A stretch of DNA of 64,000 nt from Lachnospiraceae bacterium. GTDB taxonomy: Bacteria; Bacillota; Clostridia; Lachnospirales; Lachnospiraceae. Every line of letters begins with the position of its first letter. The first letter of the stretch is position 1. Below are positions 61,565-64,000 of the stretch, piece by piece. Position numbers and translations under genes: made by a program. The stretch lies in the NCBI GenBank assembly GCA_021203305.1, contig JAJQBK010000022.1:1-64000 (forward strand), in the 5' to 3' direction. Under the pieces are notes generated by a model. That model saw only the letters and a program-made list of their open reading frames with translations. It was not told where the DNA came from and made no database searches.

Positions 61565-62296
61565 CTACTCGTCCCAGTTATGATACACCGCCTGCACATC
61601 ATCATCCTCATCCAGAATATCCAGAATTCTGTTCAGGCATTTGATGTGATTCTCATCCGTCAGCGTCACATAATTCTGCGGAATCATGGTCACCTCCGCG
61701 CTGGCCATGGGGATACCCGCCTCCTCCAAAGCCTTCCGCACGCTCTCCAGGTCCTCCGGAGCGGTGATCACCTCGTATGAGTCCTCTTCCTCCGCGAAAT
61801 CCTCCGCTCCCGCGTCCAGCACGGTCATCATCAGCTCATCCGCGTCCTCAGCCTCATACTCTTCCTTATCAATGATAATCTGTCCCTTCTCGTCAAACAT
61901 AAAGGACACGCAGCCGGGGGTTCCGATGCTTCCCTGCCCCTTAGTAAAGGCGCTTTTCACACTGGAGGCGGTCCGGTTTTTATTGTCCGTCAGCGTTTTG
62001 ACAATGATGGCGGTGCCGCCGGGGCCATAGCCCTCATATGTAATATTTTCATAATTGACGCTTCCGAGCTCTCCGCTGGCCTTCTTGATGCCTCTCTCGA
62101 TAGTATCGTTGGGCATATTGTTGGCCTTGGCCTTCAGAACAACCTGATAAAGCTTTGAGTTGTTGGCCGGGTCAGGTCCGCCCTCTTTTACCGCCACCGC
62201 GATCTCGTGGCCGATGATGGTAAAGATTTTACCTCTGGCGGCGTCGTTTTTCTCTTTTTTGGCCTTGATGTTTGAAAATTTTGAATGTCCTGACAT
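61565..62296 (-). CDS. YebC/PmpR family regulatory protein
   Basis: YebC family protein; members have been described as transcription regulators and, more recently, as helping ribosomes pass difficult proline-rich stretches. The 243 residues begin [25 protein letters not shown], hallmark of the family, continue [25 protein letters not shown], and end with the conserved third domain. Full family length. It lies four bases downstream of the CBS-domain gene. Confidence 0.94.
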   Translation of the reverse strand: MSGHSKFSNIKAKKEKNDAARGKIFTIIGHEIAVAVKEGGPDPANNSKLYQVVLKAKANNMPNDTIERGIKKASGELGSVNYENITYEGYGPGGTAIIVKTLTDNKNRTASSVKSAFTKGQGSIGTPGCVSFMFDEKGQIIIDKEEYEAEDADELMMTVLDAGAEDFAEEEDSYEVITAPEDLESVRKALEEAGIPMASAEVTMIPQNYVTLTDENHIKCLNRILDILDEDDDVQAVYHNWDE

Positions 62297-62300
62297 TTCC

Positions 62301-63356
62301 TTATCCTTCCTCCCCGCGTTCTGTTTCCTGTAAAGGCTCCTCCGCCTTTTTTGTCACGAGCACACTCTGTATCCGCATATTTTCCACAGAAAGGACCCTG
62401 AAAAGGTATCCCTTGTACTCGCACTCAAATTCCTCCCCCTCCCGGGGGATATGATCCAGCCGGCGGATCAGAAAACCGTTCAATGTGTCAAATTCGGTTT
62501 CGTCAAAGGTGATCCCCAGCCTGTCCTCTATGTCCTCTAAGGGCGTCAGCCCCTCCATCACCCAGGCGTCCTCACTCCTGGAATCGATGAATTCCTGCTC
62601 ATCATCATACTCATCCTGGATATTGCCCACAATCTCTTCCAGAATGTCCTCCATGGTAACCAGCCCCGCCGTCTGCCCGTACTCATCAATGACAATCGCC
62701 ATCTGTACCTTCGTGGACTGCAGCGTCTTGAAAAGATCGTCGATATTCGTGGTTATCAGGGTAAACTGCGTCTTGCGCAAAAGTCCCTCGATCCGCCCGA
62801 TGGGACGGTTCTCCTGGGGGTGGGTATTCTGATAGCGCAGGGCATCCTTCAGATACAGGATGCCTGTAATATGATCCAGATTCTCCTCATAAACCGGATA
62901 TCTGGAATTCTGCCCGGACAAAAGCCGGCTGACCGCCTCCGGAAACGGCGTTTCCCCGTCAAAGGCCTCCATATTGGAGCGATGAGTCATAATATCCTGC
63001 GCTTCCTTATCGGAATACGCGAAAATATTGCTGATCATCTCCACCTCGCTGTCCTCGATCACGCCCTGTTCATGGCCTTCATTGACCAGGTCTATAATTT
63101 CCTGCTCGGTGTCATCCTCCGCGGACGGAACGTCCCCTCCCCGCAGAAGCTTTTCCACACCTTCCTTCACCATCTTTACAAGCTTCCCCGGCAAAAACAC
63201 GCCCAGCGCCGTGAAAAGAGCCAGCAAAAGCAGGAAGAAAAGCACCGGCACCAGAATATGTAGCAATGGAATTCCGAACACCTCGATATCCGGAATCCCG
63301 GTTTTCGTTAAACTTAAGATCAGGCCCCTACAGGGTCCGTCTCCATCGTCTGACAT
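62301..63356 (-). CDS. CorC/HlyC-type CBS-domain protein with reduced membrane region
   Basis: A 351-residue protein related to the hemolysin/CorC or CNNM group linked to magnesium and cobalt efflux. It has one hydrophobic helix (about 25-55), an acidic segment, a pair of CBS domains ([17 protein letters not shown] start at [34 protein letters not shown]) and a transporter-associated domain. Most of the usual four-helix DUF21 membrane domain is absent, so it cannot be a complete transporter. Upstream of yebC by four bases. Confidence 0.83.
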   Translation of the reverse strand: MSDDGDGPCRGLILSLTKTGIPDIEVFGIPLLHILVPVLFFLLLLALFTALGVFLPGKLVKMVKEGVEKLLRGGDVPSAEDDTEQEIIDLVNEGHEQGVIEDSEVEMISNIFAYSDKEAQDIMTHRSNMEAFDGETPFPEAVSRLLSGQNSRYPVYEENLDHITGILYLKDALRYQNTHPQENRPIGRIEGLLRKTQFTLITTNIDDLFKTLQSTKVQMAIVIDEYGQTAGLVTMEDILEEIVGNIQDEYDDEQEFIDSRSEDAWVMEGLTPLEDIEDRLGITFDETEFDTLNGFLIRRLDHIPREGEEFECEYKGYLFRVLSVENMRIQSVLVTKKAEEPLQETERGEEG

Positions 63357-63518
63357 AAAATAATAACTCCTTTATCCTTTCGTTTTTATCATACTATAGC
63401 AAAAGAAAGCCTTTTCGTCAACCTTGAACCCCCGGTTTCCCGGCAGGCGCTTCACGCCCGGCTTATTTTTCAAAAAAAGAATTATCCCCGGACGCCCGGC
63501 TCCTTGTCCGGAAAAGAA

Positions 63519-63926
63519 TCACCCCCGGGCGCCGGCCATCCCCGTAAATTTCCCATCCACTGTCGTCCTTTCGCCAGTTCCCGGCTGCTGAGGCAGGGAA
63601 AGGGAAACGCTTAAGGCGCTGTCCACCTGTCCCATAATGGCCTCATCCAGGTGGCAGACCTTATCCTTCAGCCGGGTCTTGTCTATGGTGCGAAGCTGCT
63701 CCAGCAGAATCACGGAATCCTTTTCCATATGATAGGTACTGGCGGAAATATGGATATGTGTGGGCAGCTTGTTTTTGTCCAGCTTGCTTGTGATGGCGGC
63801 GCAGATCACCGTCGGACTGTGGCGGTTGCCCACGTCATTCTGAATAATCAGCACCGGGCGGACGCCGCCCTGCTCGCTTCCTACTACCGGTCTTAAATCC
63901 GCGTAATAAATGTCTCCCCTTTTCAT
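63519..63926 (-). CDS. MazF/PemK-type endoribonuclease toxin
   Basis: mRNA interferase of the MazF/EndoA group. In 135 residues: [31 protein letters not shown] with the conserved Arg and Pro, [36 protein letters not shown]. The last 20 residues ([15 protein letters not shown]) extend beyond the usual 116-residue toxin. Its antitoxin should lie upstream, partly outside the window; 74 bases remain on that side and they appear to be the end of another gene. Confidence 0.92.
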   Translation of the reverse strand: MKRGDIYYADLRPVVGSEQGGVRPVLIIQNDVGNRHSPTVICAAITSKLDKNKLPTHIHISASTYHMEKDSVILLEQLRTIDKTRLKDKVCHLDEAIMGQVDSALSVSLSLPQQPGTGERTTVDGKFTGMAGARG

Positions 63927-63941
63927 ACCAAACCATCCTTT

Positions 63942-64000
63942 CTATGCAGCCTGGGCCAGGATGTCATGGGCGCCGGATACCGGCGCCGTTTCACCTCTTT
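63942..64000 (-). CDS. 3' end of an unidentified gene, partial
   Basis: An open minus-strand frame runs from the window edge to a TAG at 63942-63944, with residues GETAPVSGAHDILAQAA. It ends 15 bases before the mazF ATG, as expected for a preceding gene of the operon. Too short to identify. An 8-bp palindrome (63969-63976 with 63980-63987) lies inside it. Confidence 0.4.
   Translation of the reverse strand, partial: RGETAPVSGAHDILAQAA

Noticed and set aside
63969..63987. Perfect 8-bp palindrome with a 3-nt loop as a terminator or repeat copy.
   Set aside because: No T-run follows, and it lies inside an open frame that ends just before mazF; likely coding.
1..64000. tRNA or rRNA genes, CRISPR arrays, intact insertion sequences or prophage genes.
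   Set aside because: No cloverleaf-like genes, regularly spaced repeats, transposase or phage structural proteins were recognised on either strand.

Overview
The window looks like a chromosomal segment of a spore-forming, anaerobic Clostridia, most likely a Lachnospiraceae-type organism of moderately high G+C. The reasons are the sporulation genes (spoIVA, yqfC/yqfD, a BofC-like protein), the gene order recA-recX / rny / rimO-pgsA, a ferredoxin:NADP+ bifurcating oxidoreductase pair (NfnAB), formate-tetrahydrofolate ligase, a Gram-positive SOS box at recA, and clostridial families such as DUF4317 and a SpoVB/MurJ-like flippase. It is mostly conserved housekeeping DNA, largely read from the minus strand. 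No rRNA, tRNA, CRISPR array, intact transposase or prophage was seen.

Left part (1-22540): mscL; rny with its own promoter; a GT-C-like membrane protein facing recX; recA-recX under a promoter carrying two SOS boxes; a yicC-gmk-rpoZ-rimO-pgsA operon; carD; a large LIC_10190-like membrane protein; a metallo-beta-lactamase-fold protein with a damaged metal motif; der-plsY-gpsA; prs read divergently from der across a shared promoter region; a two-component system whose kinase is frameshifted near its 3' end; and a family 2 glycosyltransferase.

Middle (22541-46440): an archaeal-type aspartyl-tRNA synthetase; a glycerophosphodiesterase, MFS carrier, GreA, cardiolipin synthase and PrsA/SurA-like foldase; a fucose-isomerase-like protein; DUF4317; a membrane-anchored MutS-like ATPase; spoIVA under a sigma-E-like promoter; two flavoprotein families; a BofC-like protein, a flippase, ybeY, phoH, yqfD (frameshifted) and yqfC under a sigma-E-like promoter placed so close that the mRNA may be leaderless; rlmH.

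Accessory island (about 46450-48540): visibly A+T-richer DNA between rlmH and nfnB. It holds a tight three-gene minus-strand operon of unknown function: a small DUF4869-like protein, a small P-loop ATPase, and a Cys-rich protein with a TOPRIM-like arrangement of acidic residues. Remnants of a type I DNA methylase (DAACGSGGF motif) and of an AlbA_2/Schlafen-like protein flank it. This is the best candidate for an undescribed, possibly defence-related, system.

Right part (48547-64000): nfnA-nfnB, a zinc-ribbon/TPR/chitobiase-like surface protein, folD, fhs, ftsK/spoIIIE, a TepA-like ClpP-fold protease starting at TTG, a membrane protein with 39-bp coding repeats paired with a DPM1-like glycosyltransferase, yebC, a CorC/CNNM-type CBS protein lacking most of its membrane domain, and a MazF-type ribonuclease toxin.

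Non-coding highlights are a 128-nt, three-armed inverted-repeat structure in the der leader, a dispersed element (5888-6026, partial copy 10117-10174), and two homopolymer frameshifts (C7 in the histidine kinase, A8 in yqfD).
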